Positions 1 to 12,336 are shown, counted from the stretch's first letter. The stretch: 40,316 nt of DNA from Aeromonas salmonicida subsp. salmonicida (GCF_001643305.1 NZ_LSGW01000092.1:1-40316); one strand, 5' to 3'. Notes: generated by a model not told the origin, from the sequence alone. A program made the numbers and translations.

Positions 1-101
1 GACTAATGAGATCGCACAAACTGGACTGAGTTCCCTTCCTCCGGTGATCTACTGTTCGGAACAGCTATTTAGGCGTAAAATATAATAGTCTTGATCTAAG
101 T

Positions 102-1190
102 TTGCAGGGAGCTAAGAAACTCAGTGATGAGGAAAAAATTGAAGTAAAGCAACGGGCTAGTCAAATTGTAAGCGGCATGCAAATTAAGAAACTAAATGAA
201 ATATTAGAACTACTATCTGTCCACTCTTTCAGTGACCCTCAGAAACGCTTCTATATATTAATAGATCAACTAGATGAACACTGGGCCAACACAGAAACAA
301 GGTGTAGATTCATCAGGGCACTTATTGAAGAAATCAAAACATTTAGAAATTTGCAGAATGTTAAAATCATCGCAGCCATGAGAAAGGATCTTCTTGATTT
401 AGTCTTTGATATGACAAGAAGCCCTGGATTTCAAGAAGAGAAATATGAATCTTATATACTCCAAATTCATTGGGATAAAGGGGAATTAAGAGAGCTTATT
501 GAAAAGAGAATAAATGAGGTATTCCGAAAGCAGTATACAAGAGATCAGGTATCCTTTGATGATATATTCCCTTCAGCAAAGAAGGGGAAAGATCAAACCT
601 CCGCAGACTTTATTCTTGAAAGAACTCTACATAGACCTAGAGATGTATTGCAATTTATAAATGAGTGTTTTAAGGCAGCTTACGGTAGAGACTGTGTATC
701 ATGGCGTTCTATATATGCAGCAGAAGCTCAATATTCAGAAAAAAGACTCAAATCATTGAAAGAGGAATGGGGGGAGATATACCCATCTTTCGATGAGACT
801 GTAGAGATATTACGCGGTCTACCACATACATTCACTCGTTCCATACTTAGTGGACCTCGCTTAGATAATGTAATATCCGATTTATGCGCACAAAATAATA
901 ACGACCCATGTGTTATTTCATCTAAAGAGTATTTGGAAACTACAGGTGAAACAAAACTCACAGAGGTTTTAAACAAGATGCTAATTTGTCTTTATCATGT
1001 TGGTGCTATTGGTATAAAAATGAGCTCTCTTAGTACATTCATTTGGTCTTTTCTAGATCAAGCATCCGTATCAAGGGGGGAAGTCAAGAGGGCACAACAA
1101 CTTAAGATACATAAAATGCTATATCGCTCTCTGGATGTTGAGGTTGATGGGCATACAAGGTTTGATGCTATAGATGATGACATTGTTTAA
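102..1190 (+). CDS. P-loop ATPase fragment (Sll1717-like), 5' part missing
   Basis: I read this as the C-terminal part of a large P-loop ATPase resembling the Sll1717 family, which is often found in accessory and defence regions; that assignment is from memory of the pattern. What is visible is a Walker B-like strand with acidic residues (FYILIDQLDE, residues 50-59), a following strand ending in AAMRKDL with an arginine that could be a sensor or finger (R94), and a helical C-terminal half. No Walker A loop exists in the frame. The frame is open only from position 48, because a TGA lies at 45-47, so the nucleotide-binding N-terminus must lie upstream in another frame, be deleted, or be outside the window. 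The start given is a TTG without a clear ribosome site. Codons are AT-rich, unlike the genes to the right, which suggests transfer. Function unknown. Confidence 0.5.
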   Translation: MQGAKKLSDEEKIEVKQRASQIVSGMQIKKLNEILELLSVHSFSDPQKRFYILIDQLDEHWANTETRCRFIRALIEEIKTFRNLQNVKIIAAMRKDLLDLVFDMTRSPGFQEEKYESYILQIHWDKGELRELIEKRINEVFRKQYTRDQVSFDDIFPSAKKGKDQTSADFILERTLHRPRDVLQFINECFKAAYGRDCVSWRSIYAAEAQYSEKRLKSLKEEWGEIYPSFDETVEILRGLPHTFTRSILSGPRLDNVISDLCAQNNNDPCVISSKEYLETTGETKLTEVLNKMLICLYHVGAIGIKMSSLSTFIWSFLDQASVSRGEVKRAQQLKIHKMLYRSLDVEVDGHTRFDAIDDDIV

Positions 1191-1220
1191 GTTTTCTTCT
1201 CTAAGGTATTTGCGTTCATG

Positions 1221-1253
1221 AACAAAGGCGGCAACTGGCCGCCTTTGTTTTTG
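1221..1253. terminator. Bidirectional terminator between convergent genes
   Basis: A perfect 12-bp stem (AACAAAGGCGGC at 1221-1232 with its complement at 1238-1249) and a 5-base loop sit between two convergent genes. A T-run follows on the plus strand, and the stem itself ends in TTTGTT on the minus strand, so it can serve both the ATPase fragment and the lipoprotein gene. Confidence 0.85.
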
Positions 1254-1256
1254 CGA

Positions 1257-2423
1257 TTACAAGGATCCCAGCCGTTTCACGCAAGCTTGCTCCCTGTCAT
1301 CCACTCGCTTGGCAAACCAGGCGGTGGTCAGGTTGCGGGTGATCTTGGGGCTCTTGAGTTGAATGCCGGGCAGGATGGCGCGGGGTTGCCGCTTGCCGGC
1401 CTGCTTGTCGGCCAGGGTAAAAACCCTGTGATAGAGGTCGGTCTGGGCAAATTCGGCGGTATCCCCTTTGCGCAGGCTCTGGTGGATCGCCTGCTTGCTC
1501 ATATTGACCCGACTGGCGAGGGTATAGACAGCCTGCTCAGTCTTGCCCGGCAAGTCTGAGTCATAGCGGACAAGATCCCCATCCAGCGCCAGGGGCTTGC
1601 CGCTCAGTCGGCTGACGGCAGCCTGGAAGGCGGCGTTGCGGCTGGCGTACCAGCCCGCATTGAAGTCGGCGAAGCGATAGAGGGTATCCGGGTAGTCGGC
1701 GGGATAGCCAAACAGGTGCTTGGTGCCGAACCAGATACCGCCACGACGGCTGAACACCTCATGGCGAATGGAATCCTTGACGGGATAGGGGTAGCCACGG
1801 GCATTTGCCTCGGCAAAGGCGATGCTCACCTGCATGGGGCCGCCGGTATGCACCGGGTTCATGTTGCCAAACAGCGTCTTGCCCATGGGCACCATGCTGA
1901 TCATGTCCTCGAAGATCTCGCTCATCTCCCGCTCGGTGCGAAGCTTGTCGATGCGCTCGGCATAGCTCTTGCCGGTGGGGGACTTGATGCCAAGGGCCGT
2001 GCGCACCACGAATTCAGGGATCAGCAGCTTGGCGGCGCGGGCATTTATCTCCTTCCAGGCAATCTTGCCAAGGCCCGGCACCACGGGGTCGGCCTGATAG
2101 GTGGCCTCCTGCTCGGCCACCGCCAGCACAGTGCAGACATTGTGATCGCTTACCGTCACTCCCTGCGTCGAGAGCGCCGTCACCACATCATTGGCCCAGC
2201 CCTGCTTGTCTGGCACCTGACGCGGCAAGAACTGCACTATGCGGCTCTTCATGTCTGCCGGTTTGCGTGGCTGCATGGCGATAGGTTGTTTGGCCTGCTG
2301 GGCACTCATGGCGACATCTTGCTTGGGCGCCGTCGGGTCGCTGGCACACCCGGCAAGCAACAGGATTGCAAAGAGAGGCAGGATGGCGAGCCGAGTGGGA
2401 ACAAGGGGTGAGGAAAATATCAT
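1257..2423 (-). CDS. DUF1615 family lipoprotein
   Basis: A 388-residue predicted lipoprotein. The start at 2423 is chosen because it gives a classic lipoprotein signal: a hydrophobic stretch then LLLAGC with the lipidated Cys at residue 26, followed by Ala-Ser rather than Asp, so outer-membrane sorting is expected. A GGAAG ribosome site lies just upstream. The frame stays open for another 72 codons upstream, but that extension destroys the signal peptide. The mature part (conserved-looking stretches around WKEINARAAKL and GGIWFGTKHLFGYPADYP) fits DUF1615, a family of unknown function; some features recall muramidase-like folds but I cannot confirm this. It ends at the shared terminator and is separated from leuA by about 215 bp, so it is probably transcribed alone. 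Confidence 0.8.
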   Translation of the reverse strand: MIFSSPLVPTRLAILPLFAILLLAGCASDPTAPKQDVAMSAQQAKQPIAMQPRKPADMKSRIVQFLPRQVPDKQGWANDVVTALSTQGVTVSDHNVCTVLAVAEQEATYQADPVVPGLGKIAWKEINARAAKLLIPEFVVRTALGIKSPTGKSYAERIDKLRTEREMSEIFEDMISMVPMGKTLFGNMNPVHTGGPMQVSIAFAEANARGYPYPVKDSIRHEVFSRRGGIWFGTKHLFGYPADYPDTLYRFADFNAGWYASRNAAFQAAVSRLSGKPLALDGDLVRYDSDLPGKTEQAVYTLASRVNMSKQAIHQSLRKGDTAEFAQTDLYHRVFTLADKQAGKRQPRAILPGIQLKSPKITRNLTTAWFAKRVDDREQACVKRLGSL

Positions 2424-2579
2424 CAAGGCTTCCGATGCAGGGGCAAGGCGCTGGGCGCCCGGCACACGAGAGTCACACGAGCGGAGCGGCTCCGAACGTA
2501 AACAGGCGCTCATTGTAGAGGATTGACAGGCGGATCTGAAGGCGCAGATGCCTTGACGCAGCACCCGCTGGCGCAATCG

Positions 2580-2608
2580 AGCAGCCCCGTCGGATGGGCG
2601 GGGCTGCT
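2580..2608 (-). terminator. Stem-loop after leuA
   Basis: A perfect 10-bp stem (AGCAGCCCCG at 2580-2589 and its complement at 2599-2608, 9-base loop) lies about 30 bp past the leuA stop. There is no T-run on the minus strand, so it may be a weak or Rho-assisted terminator. It occupies most of the leuA-DUF1615 gap. Confidence 0.5.
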
Positions 2609-2639
2609 GCAAGCGGATGGGCTCTTTGGCGACATGCAC

Positions 2640-4298
2640 TCAAGCCGTTTGGCGCAGGGCCTCAATTTGCGCCGCACCATTGATCACCGCCTGCAGGGAG
2701 GCGTTGACCACGTCGCGGCCGATGGCGACCCCGCACATGCGCTGGCCATCGACGCTGAGCAGCACATAGGCGGCGGCGCGAGATTCTGTGCCGGCGGTGA
2801 GGGCATGTTCCGAATAATCGAGCACGTCGATGTGCATCCCGGTCTGGCGCTCCCAGCCGTTGACCAGCGCAGTGATGGCCCCCTCCCCTTCGCCGCTCAG
2901 GTGCAAGGTGCCGTTCGGGGTCTGCAACTCGAGGCGCAGACTCTCCTGACTGTCGTGACCAAGCTGGAAGCGACCAATGCGATAGCCGTGTACTGGCTCG
3001 AGGTAATGCTGCTCAAACAGGGCACGGATCTGTTCCGGGCTGATTTCGCTGCTGCTTGCCTCGGCCTGTGCCTGGACCCGACGGCTGAAGTCGATTTGCA
3101 GCCAGCGCGGCAGTTGCAGGCCAAGGTCGCGCTCCAGCAGATAGGTGACGCCCCCCTTGCCGGACTGGCTGTTGATGCGGATCACCGCCTCGTAGCTGCG
3201 GCCAAGGTCTGCGGGATCGATGGGCAGATAGGCCACGTCCCAGTAGGCATCGGGTTTCTCGGCCGCCAGAGATTTGCGAATCGCATCCTGGTGGCTGCCG
3301 GAAAACGCCGTGTAGACCAGCTCGCCCGCGTAGGGGTGGCGCGGGTGCAAGGCTATCTGGGTGCAGGCGCCCACAGTAGCGACTATGGCGTCCATGTCTG
3401 AGAGATCCAGCTCGGGATCAATCCCCTGGCTGTAGAGGTTCATGGCCATGGTGACTATGTCCATGTTGCCGGTGCGCTCGCCGTTGCCAAGCAGGGTGCC
3501 CTCGATGCGATCGGCCCCCGCCAGCACAGCCAGCTCGGCGGCGGCCACCCCGCAGCCTCTGTCGTTGTGGGTGTGGATGGAGATGCTCACCTCGGGGCGC
3601 GCCTTGAGGTGGCAGCAGAACCACTCCACCTGATCCGCGAACACGTTGGGGGTGCTCACCTCGACCGTGGCAGGGAGGTTGAGGATCATGGGGCGGCCAG
3701 CAGGGCGCCACTCGTCGATGACGGCGTCGCACACCTCTACCGCGAACTCCACCTCTGTGCTGCTGAAACTCTCGGGGGAATATTGAAAACTCCACTCTGT
3801 GCCAGGGTTGCGGGCCGCATGGTCTCGCACCCAGCGCGCGCCTTGCACGGCGATGGCCTTTACCCCCTCGCGCCCTGAGTTGAACACATAGTTGCGCTGG
3901 GTCGGGTTGACCGAGTTGTAGACGTGGACGATGGCCCGTTTGGCCCCTTTGAGCGATTCAAAGGTGCGGGCGATCAGATCTTCGCGGGCCTGCACCAGCA
4001 CCTGGATGGTGACGTCCTCCGGGATAAGATCCCGCTCGATGAGCTCGCGTACGAAATCAAAATCGGGCTGGGAAGCGGCCGGGAACCCCACCTCGATGTG
4101 CTTGAAACCGACATGGACCATCAACGCCCACATTTGCAGCTTCTGGGCCACCGTCATGGGTTCGACCAGCGCCTGATTGCCGTCGCGCAAGTCCACGGCG
4201 CACCAGAGCGGCGCCCGCGTCATCACCTGGTTGGGCCATTGACGGTCCGCCAGTGCAATAACGGGGGCGGGGCGGTATTTGCGATGATCGAAGCTCAT
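2640..4298 (-). CDS. leuA: 2-isopropylmalate synthase (long, class II type)
   Basis: It condenses acetyl-CoA with 2-oxoisovalerate to give 2-isopropylmalate, the first committed step of leucine synthesis. The 552-residue protein has the DRE-TIM barrel signature as LRDGNQAL near residue 37, metal-binding HTHNDRG near residue 243, and a C-terminal LeuA allosteric domain (roughly residues 420-552) expected to bind leucine. The sequence resembles the longer actinobacterial and fungal-type LeuA rather than the E. coli enzyme encoded in leuABCD, and no leuB, leuC or leuD is next to it. The ATG at 4298 is the first start that gives the family N-terminus (MSFDHRKYRPAP); the 54 codons upstream are low-complexity and belong to the leader. 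Downstream hairpin at 2580-2608. Confidence 0.93.
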   Translation of the reverse strand: MSFDHRKYRPAPVIALADRQWPNQVMTRAPLWCAVDLRDGNQALVEPMTVAQKLQMWALMVHVGFKHIEVGFPAASQPDFDFVRELIERDLIPEDVTIQVLVQAREDLIARTFESLKGAKRAIVHVYNSVNPTQRNYVFNSGREGVKAIAVQGARWVRDHAARNPGTEWSFQYSPESFSSTEVEFAVEVCDAVIDEWRPAGRPMILNLPATVEVSTPNVFADQVEWFCCHLKARPEVSISIHTHNDRGCGVAAAELAVLAGADRIEGTLLGNGERTGNMDIVTMAMNLYSQGIDPELDLSDMDAIVATVGACTQIALHPRHPYAGELVYTAFSGSHQDAIRKSLAAEKPDAYWDVAYLPIDPADLGRSYEAVIRINSQSGKGGVTYLLERDLGLQLPRWLQIDFSRRVQAQAEASSSEISPEQIRALFEQHYLEPVHGYRIGRFQLGHDSQESLRLELQTPNGTLHLSGEGEGAITALVNGWERQTGMHIDVLDYSEHALTAGTESRAAAYVLLSVDGQRMCGVAIGRDVVNASLQAVINGAAQIEALRQTA

Positions 4299-4454
4299 AT
4301 TCAGATTCCCTTGGCTGATGTCCTTGAGGCGCGGCGCCGTTGCGGGCAATGAAGGTGAGCAACGACGCGACTGGGCAGGCAAGCAAACGGGGTAAGGAGG
4401 GGGAAGCTGGCTTGCGCGGTAACGCTGGCCCTGACGGTTGCGCAGGTGGTAACC

Positions 4455-4500
4455 CCACAACCGGTTTCCTGTGGCCCCTCTGGGTAAAAGGGGACGGCCT
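4455..4500 (-). promoter_or_regulatory. Two adjacent hairpins in the leuA leader (candidate)
   Basis: The gap from the leuA start (4298) to the carB terminator (4731) is about 430 bp, long for a simple promoter. On the minus strand two stem-loops abut: one built on CCACA/TGTGG at 4455-4474 and one built on GGCCCCT/AGGGG-GGCC at 4473-4500. Neither has a T-run and I found no leucine-rich leader peptide. AT-rich sequence at 4620-4700 is the likely promoter region but I cannot fix hexamers. Confidence 0.3.
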
Positions 4501-4730
4501 CGGCTACCGGATAAGCAACTGGCCCTGATCCTCGCACCCCGCTATTGCAGGCGCAGACGACCTTATGTGATGAGAAACCAGTATAGAGAGACGGGGCGGG
4601 TGAGTGATTGCAAAGATTGCGGTATAAATCGAACATTTCGCAATTATTGTCACATTTAGTTCACTTTAAGGGATTATCTATCCCTATATATGTGAAATCA
4701 GGCCAATACTCTTTACTCAGTGCTGGCGCC

Positions 4731-4767
4731 AAAAAACAGAAACCCCGCCATCGCTGGCGGGGTTTTT
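4731..4767 (-). terminator. carAB operon terminator
   Basis: An 11-bp perfect stem (AAACCCCGCCA at 4740-4750, complement at 4755-4765, loop TCGC) is followed on the minus strand by CTGTTTTTT. It lies 66 bp past the carB stop. The plus strand also has a TTTTT run after the stem, so it may work both ways. Confidence 0.9.
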
Positions 4768-4830
4768 CAGGGTTCGCAAGTGTTGTGCAAAGAAGGAGAG
4801 AACGACTCCCCTGCCCTTGTTACGCAATGC

Positions 4831-7800
4831 TTAGCGGTTTTTCACCTTCTGATGCAGCTCCTGCACCGAGTTCACGTTGGCGGTGGCATCCATGCTGATG
4901 GCCATGCAGGTGGCAAACGCCTCATTCATAGTGGTGGTATAAGCCACCTTGTGCTGCAAGGCGGCGCGGCGCAACTGCTTGGAGTCCTGGATCGCCACTC
5001 GCCCTTCGGCTGTGTTGACGATATAGGTGTACTCGCCATTCTTGATGCGGTCGAGAATGTGCGGGCGACCCTCGTGTACCTTGTTGACCAGGCGCGGGTT
5101 GATGCTCGCTTCACCCAGCGCCACTGCGGTGCCGTGAGTGGCATCCAGCTCGTAGCCCAGCTCCAGCAGCTTGGCAGCCAAATCAACCACCAGCGCCTTG
5201 TCGCTGTGACGCACAGACAACAGCGCGCGCCCCTCTTTCGGCACCGCATGGCTGGCACCCAGCTGGGCCTTGGCATAGGCCTCGGCAAAGCTGCTGCCCA
5301 CCCCCATTACTTCACCGGTAGAGCGCATCTCTGGCCCCAGCAGCGGGTCAACCCCAGGGAACTTGGCGAACGGCAGTACCACCTCTTTCACCGAGTAGTA
5401 AGGCGGGATTATCTCGGTGGTAAAGCCCTGATCTTTCAGGCTCTGGCCGGCCATGACGCGGGCGGCAATCTTGGCCAGCGGCGCACCGGTCGCCTTGGAG
5501 ACGAAGGGCACGGTACGGGCGGCACGCGGGTTCACTTCGATGAGGTAGATGTCATCGCCCTTGACCGCAAACTGCACGTTCATCAGGCCGACCACACCGA
5601 GTTCCAGTGCCAGCTTGCGCACCTGCTCGCGGATCTCGTCCTGAATTTTCTTGGACAAGGTGTAGGGCGGCAGGGAGCAGCCGGAGTCACCGGAGTGGAT
5701 ACCGGCCTGCTCGATATGCTCCATGATGCCGCCGATGACCACGTCCACTCCGTCACAGATGGCATCCACGTCCAGCTCGGTGGCATCGTCCAGAAAGCGG
5801 TCCAGCAGTACCGGCGATTCGTTGGAAACGCTCACCGCCTCGGCGAAGTAGCGACGCAGGTCGGTCTCGTCATAGACGATCTCCATGGCGCGGCCACCCA
5901 GCACGTAGGAGGGGCGCACCACCAGCGGGTAAGTGATCCGCTCGGCGGTCAGCACTGCCTGCTCCAACGCGGTGACTGTGCCGTTTTCCGGCTGCTTGAG
6001 GCCGAGGCGCTCAACGGCGGACTGGAAGCGCTCGCGGTCTTCGGCGCGATCGATGGCATCCGGGCTGGTACCGATGATCGGCACACCGTTCGCTTCCAAT
6101 GCCCGTGCAAGTTTGAGCGGGGTCTGGCCGCCGTACTGGACGATGACGCCCTTGGGTTTCTCGATGCGCACGATTTCCAGCACTTCTTCCAGGGTCACCG
6201 GCTCGAAGTAGAGGCGGTCGGAGGTGTCGTAATCGGTGGAGACGGTCTCCGGGTTGCAGTTGACCATGATGGTCTCGTAACCGTCTTCGCGCAGGGCCAG
6301 TACCGCATGCACGCAGCAGTAGTCAAACTCGATCCCCTGACCGATACGGTTCGGGCCGCCGCCGATGATCATGATCTTGTCACGATTGGTCGGGTTGGCC
6401 TCGCACTCTTCGTCATAGCTCGAATACATGTAGGCGGTGTTGGTGGCGAACTCGGCCGCGCAGGTATCGACCCGCTTGTAGATCGGGAAGATGTTGTGGC
6501 GGGCACGCAGTTTGCGCACCTCGCCCTCGGCCACGCCGAGGATCTTGGCCAGACGGGCGTCGGCGAAGCCCTTGCGCTTCAGGGCGCGCAGGAAGTCGGC
6601 ATCGAGACCGGCAATGCCGCGCTCTTTCACCTGCCCTTCCAGCTTGATGAGATCTTCTATCTGCACCAGGAACCAGGGGTCAATCTTGGTCAGCTTGAAG
6701 ATGCCGTCCATGGAGAGACCGGCACGGAACGCATCGGCGATATACCAGATACGGTCGCAACCGGCGTCCTGCAGCTCGTGACGAATGCGGGTCAGGGAGT
6801 CCGGGGCATTGAGGTCAACCATGGGGTCGAAGCCGGTTTTGCCGGTCTCGAGGCTGCGCAGCGCCTTGTGCAGGGACTCCTGGAAGTTGCGACCGATGGC
6901 CATCACTTCACCGACCGACTTCATCTGGGTAGTCAGACGGTCGTTGGCACCGGCGAACTTTTCAAAGTTGAAGCGCGGCACCTTGGTGACCACGTAGTCG
7001 ATGGCCGGCTCGAAGGAGGCCGGAGTACGACCGCCCGTGATGTCGTTCATCAGCTCGTCGAGGGTGTAACCGATGGCGAGCTTGGCCGCAATCTTGGCGA
7101 TGGGGAAGCCGGTCGCCTTGGAGGCCAGCGCAGAGGAGCGGGACACCCGCGGGTTCATCTCGATGATGACCATGCGGCCATCTTTCGGGTTGATACCGAA
7201 CTGGACGTTGGAGCCGCCGGTCTCGACGCCGATCTCGCGCAGTATCGCCATGGAGGCGTTGCGCATGATCTGGAACTCCTTGTCAGTCAGCGTCTGGGCT
7301 GGCGCGACCGTGATGGAGTCACCGGTGTGGATGCCCATGGGGTCGAAGTTTTCGATGGTGCAGACGATGATGCAGTTGTCGTTGCGATCCCGCACCACTT
7401 CCATCTCGTACTCTTTCCAGCCGATGAGCGACTCGTCGATGAGCAGCTCTTTGGTCGGCGACAAGTCCAGACCGCGCTCGCAGATCTCGACGAACTCTTC
7501 GGTGTTGTAGGCAATGCCGCCGCCCGAGCCACCCATGGTAAAGGAGGGACGAATGATGCAGGGGAAGCCGACCATCTGCTGCACGCCCCACGCCTCTTCC
7601 ATGTTGTGGGCGATGCCGGCGCGCGGGCACTCGAGGCCAATGCTCTTCATGGCGATGTCAAAGCGACGGCGATCTTCGGCCTTGTCGATGGCGTCGGCGG
7701 TGGCACCGATCATCTCGACACCGAACTCGGCCAGCACACCATGCTTTTCCAGATCCAGTGCGCAGTTCAATGCAGTCTGGCCACCCATGGTGGGCAGCAC

Positions 7801-8055
7801 GGCATCCGGGCGCTCTTTCTTGATGATCTCGCGTACCACTTCCCAGGTGATGGGCTCTATGTAAGTGGCATCGGCCATCTCGGGGTCGGTCATGATGGTG
7901 GCCGGGTTGGAGTTCACCAGGATGACGCGGTAGCCCTCCTCGCGCAGGGCTTTGCAGGCCTGGGCGCCGGAGTAGTCAAATTCGCAGGCCTGACCGATGA
8001 CGATGGGGCCGGCGCCGAGGATCAGGATGCTCTGTAGGTCGTTACGTTTTGGCAT
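4831..8055 (-). CDS. carB: Carbamoyl-phosphate synthase large subunit
   Basis: The large subunit makes carbamoyl phosphate from bicarbonate, two ATP and ammonia delivered from CarA, feeding arginine and pyrimidine synthesis. At 1074 residues it has the full family length with the expected internal duplication: an N-terminal ATP-grasp half starting [20 protein letters not shown] and a second half starting [18 protein letters not shown], each followed by a [10 protein letters not shown] or [13 protein letters not shown] segment and a metal-binding [11 protein letters not shown] or [10 protein letters not shown] motif. The last ~140 residues form the MGS-like allosteric domain (UMP and ornithine site in E. 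coli). It lies 16 bp downstream of carA and is surely co-transcribed with it. Confidence 0.98.
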   Translation of the reverse strand: MPKRNDLQSILILGAGPIVIGQACEFDYSGAQACKALREEGYRVILVNSNPATIMTDPEMADATYIEPITWEVVREIIKKERPDAVLPTMGGQTALNCALDLEKHGVLAEFGVEMIGATADAIDKAEDRRRFDIAMKSIGLECPRAGIAHNMEEAWGVQQMVGFPCIIRPSFTMGGSGGGIAYNTEEFVEICERGLDLSPTKELLIDESLIGWKEYEMEVVRDRNDNCIIVCTIENFDPMGIHTGDSITVAPAQTLTDKEFQIMRNASMAILREIGVETGGSNVQFGINPKDGRMVIIEMNPRVSRSSALASKATGFPIAKIAAKLAIGYTLDELMNDITGGRTPASFEPAIDYVVTKVPRFNFEKFAGANDRLTTQMKSVGEVMAIGRNFQESLHKALRSLETGKTGFDPMVDLNAPDSLTRIRHELQDAGCDRIWYIADAFRAGLSMDGIFKLTKIDPWFLVQIEDLIKLEGQVKERGIAGLDADFLRALKRKGFADARLAKILGVAEGEVRKLRARHNIFPIYKRVDTCAAEFATNTAYMYSSYDEECEANPTNRDKIMIIGGGPNRIGQGIEFDYCCVHAVLALREDGYETIMVNCNPETVSTDYDTSDRLYFEPVTLEEVLEIVRIEKPKGVIVQYGGQTPLKLARALEANGVPIIGTSPDAIDRAEDRERFQSAVERLGLKQPENGTVTALEQAVLTAERITYPLVVRPSYVLGGRAMEIVYDETDLRRYFAEAVSVSNESPVLLDRFLDDATELDVDAICDGVDVVIGGIMEHIEQAGIHSGDSGCSLPPYTLSKKIQDEIREQVRKLALELGVVGLMNVQFAVKGDDIYLIEVNPRAARTVPFVSKATGAPLAKIAARVMAGQSLKDQGFTTEIIPPYYSVKEVVLPFAKFPGVDPLLGPEMRSTGEVMGVGSSFAEAYAKAQLGASHAVPKEGRALLSVRHSDKALVVDLAAKLLELGYELDATHGTAVALGEASINPRLVNKVHEGRPHILDRIKNGEYTYIVNTAEGRVAIQDSKQLRRAALQHKVAYTTTMNEAFATCMAISMDATANVNSVQELHQKVKNR

Positions 8056-8071
8056 GGCTTCTCTTTTCCTC

Positions 8072-9223
8072 TTAAGCGCGATACTGCTTGATCAATTCAA
8101 TAAAGTGGTCGAACAGACCGGCACAGTCGTGCGGGCCCGGGCTCGCTTCGGGGTGACCCTGGAAGCTGAAGGCCGGACGGTCGGTGCGGTGGATGCCTTG
8201 CAAGGACCCGTCAAACAGAGAGACATGGGTGGGGCGCAGGCAATCCGGCAGTGAGCTCTCGTCCACTGCAAAGCCGTGGTTCTGGGCGGTGATCATGACG
8301 GTGTTGTCATCCAGGCTCTTCACCGGATGGTTGGCGCCGTGATGGCCGAACTTCATCTTGATGGTCTTGGCGCCGGAGGCCAGACCCAGCAACTGGTGAC
8401 CCAGGCAGATGCCAAATACCGGCGTGTTGGTGTTGAGAAAAGCCTTGATGGCGTCGATGGCATAGTCACACGGCTCGGGGTCACCGGGGCCGTTGGAGAG
8501 GAAGATGCCATCGGGATTCATCGCCAGTACCTCGGCGGCCGGTGTCTTGGCCGGTACTACCGTCAGACGGCAGCCACGATCCACCAGCATCCGCAAAATG
8601 TTGCGCTTGACGCCAAAGTCGTAGGCTACCACGTGGTATTTGAGTTCATCGGCCGCCGGGGTGACGTGCCCCTTGCCAAGCTGCCAACTGCCTTCGGTCC
8701 AGGCGTAGGCGTCTGACACAGTCACTTCCTTGGCCAAGTCCATCCCCTTGAGGCCGGGGAAGGCGCGGGCCTGTTCGAGGGCATATGCCTCATCGACCTG
8801 TTTGCCCGCCACCTCTTTGCCTGCATAAATGCAGCCAGCCTGGGCGCCTTTCTCGCGCAGGATGCGGGTCAGTTTGCGGGTGTCGATGTCGGCGATGCCA
8901 ACGATGTTGTGAGACTTGAGGTAATCGGAGAGGGATTGCTGATTGCGGAAATTGGAGGCAAGTATCGGAAGGTCCCGGATGATCAATCCCTGTGCATGGA
9001 TTTGACTGGACTCTTCATCTTCGCTGTTGGTGCCGGTGTTGCCTATATGGGGGTAAGTGAGGGTGACTATCTGACGGGAATAAGAGGGATCGGTAAGGAT
9101 TTCCTGATAGCCCGTCATCGACGTATTGAAAACCACTTCACCAACGGAACATCCCTCGGCGCCTATCGACACGCCTTTGAACACAGTTCCATCTTCCAGC
9201 ACTAGCAATGCAGTGTGATTCAA
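8072..9223 (-). CDS. carA: Carbamoyl-phosphate synthase small subunit
   Basis: The glutamine amidotransferase subunit hydrolyses glutamine and channels ammonia to CarB. The 383-residue protein has the CPSase small-chain N-terminal domain (about 1-150, with [11 protein letters not shown]) and a class I glutaminase domain with the nucleophile in GICLGHQ (C273) and the catalytic His/Glu pair in [10 protein letters not shown] near residue 357. It heads the carAB operon. Its start at 9223 gives the usual N-terminus. The roughly 600-bp upstream gap holds an ArgR box at 9379-9396 and a separate palindrome at 9482-9500, so arginine repression is likely. Confidence 0.98.
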   Translation of the reverse strand: MNHTALLVLEDGTVFKGVSIGAEGCSVGEVVFNTSMTGYQEILTDPSYSRQIVTLTYPHIGNTGTNSEDEESSQIHAQGLIIRDLPILASNFRNQQSLSDYLKSHNIVGIADIDTRKLTRILREKGAQAGCIYAGKEVAGKQVDEAYALEQARAFPGLKGMDLAKEVTVSDAYAWTEGSWQLGKGHVTPAADELKYHVVAYDFGVKRNILRMLVDRGCRLTVVPAKTPAAEVLAMNPDGIFLSNGPGDPEPCDYAIDAIKAFLNTNTPVFGICLGHQLLGLASGAKTIKMKFGHHGANHPVKSLDDNTVMITAQNHGFAVDESSLPDCLRPTHVSLFDGSLQGIHRTDRPAFSFQGHPEASPGPHDCAGLFDHFIELIKQYRA

Positions 9224-9378
9224 GACAACCTCCAGTTATTTAGCTTTAAATTCAGCAATTTACCTGGGTGTTGCGGGTCCGGACGCTGTTTGAAACAGGG
9301 CTCAAACCCGGCAGATTTCTGGCAAATTGGGCGCATTCTACTTAAAAATGATCGCATTTCAACGTCTTTTCTCGTTTT

Positions 9379-9396
9379 AAATGCATCTAAATTCAA
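9379..9396. promoter_or_regulatory. ArgR operator upstream of carA
   Basis: AATGCATCTAAATTCAAT matches the 18-bp ARG box pattern (WNTGAATWWWWATTCANW) at nearly every position, with one C for A in the left half. It lies about 155 bp before the carA start. On the minus strand a possible promoter (TTGTTT, 17 bp, TTAAAA) overlaps it, as expected for repression. A second, weaker half-site (ATTCA at 9250-9254 in TTTAAATTCA) is close to the gene. The usual partner box at 3-bp spacing was not seen. Confidence 0.6.
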
Positions 9397-9481
9397 TAAA
9401 CAAGCAACATTACCCATTATCTATGCACTAAATCGCTTTGCAACCCCCTCCAGCAAAAGAAAAGTCAGAACCCGCGACAAA

Positions 9482-9500
9482 AGTGGCACCTTGTGCCACT
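9482..9500. promoter_or_regulatory. Operator-like palindrome in the carA-dapB gap
   Basis: A perfect inverted repeat, AGTGGCAC-CTT-GTGCCACT, lies about 260 bp upstream of carA in an AT-rich stretch. The symmetry and 19-bp length suit a dimeric regulator. I do not recognise the factor. The rest of the 9224-9815 gap shows AT-rich promoter-like sequence but no open frame worth calling. Confidence 0.35.
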
Positions 9501-9817
9501 CAAAGCACAAAAACCAACATTTAACCCTTTAAAAACAAGCAAGTGTGATTTATAAAAAAACCTAACCAGCCATGAAAAGAGTCATTTAATGACAGATAAG
9601 TGACTTGCAAAAATAGAAAACGTTTTTCTTGTTTTGAATTTTTAGTCTTTTTTATGACATGTGAAAAAATGCGACTGCAGGGGGTGTAGAGGCCCAATCT
9701 CGTTACGCTTTGATGACATTTGACAGAAGGGAGCCAGGCCACCGTTCTAGAAAGAGGTAGTTTGGATGGTTTGGGTGAAAAAAAGCGGCGTAATCACCAT
9801 TTATACAAGAAAATACG

Positions 9818-9841
9818 AAAAACCCCGGCGAACCGGGGTTT
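9818..9841 (-). terminator. dapB terminator
   Basis: Stem AAACCCCGG (9820-9828) with CCGGGGTTT (9833-9841) and loop CGAA; on the minus strand the stem runs into TTTTT. It lies about 60 bp beyond the dapB stop. Confidence 0.85.
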
Positions 9842-9899
9842 GGCAAGGCAGTGGGTGCCCCTCGCAGGGGGAGCGATGACACCCAGAACGTCAGGCAGC

Positions 9900-11926
<2,027 letters not shown>

Positions 11927-12195
11927 CAGCGCCGCCCTCACCGAGTATCAAGGCCGCCTCATTGCCTGCAGATGCGAGTGCCATGCCCAGCACGCGCAAG
12001 GCGGCGTCGGCGGCCTACCACAAACGCAGATAACCCGGATATTCAGTGTCATTAGCCCCGTCAGCCAAATGACATGTCTGTGAAAAGTGCCCTGCATGTC
12101 CCAAGACAACACCGAACAATTGACAGCATTGATTAATTTTTCCGAACATACTTTTGATATTTCAATCTCATCAGAATTGACCAATAAAAAGCCCT

Positions 12196-12211
12196 ATCCG
12201 TCTGGACGTCT
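12196..12211. promoter_or_regulatory. Tandem MetJ-like boxes
   Basis: Two adjacent 8-mers, ATCCGTCT (6 of 8) and GGACGTCT (7 of 8), match the met box AGACGTCT. They lie about 125 bp before the NhaC-family transporter. MetJ binds two or more adjacent boxes, so this is a plausible SAM-dependent operator. The rest of the gap from 11927 to 12336 is non-coding with AT-rich sequence at 12110-12190, where the promoter probably lies; I could not fix its hexamers. Confidence 0.45.
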
Positions 12212-12336
12212 ATCTTGACCGAATGCCCCCGACTCACTACTGTAGGCGCCCCACAGCGGCAGGATGCCCGCCACGCTCATCCCATCAACCCGGGCTGGTG
12301 ACGACAGGGAGGTCATGTTCAACCACAGAGGAATAC

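Noticed and set aside
4720..8037. Very long open frame (1105 codons) on the plus strand
   Set aside because: It is the antisense shadow of carB, a clear full-length gene; GC-rich codon bias keeps the opposite strand open.
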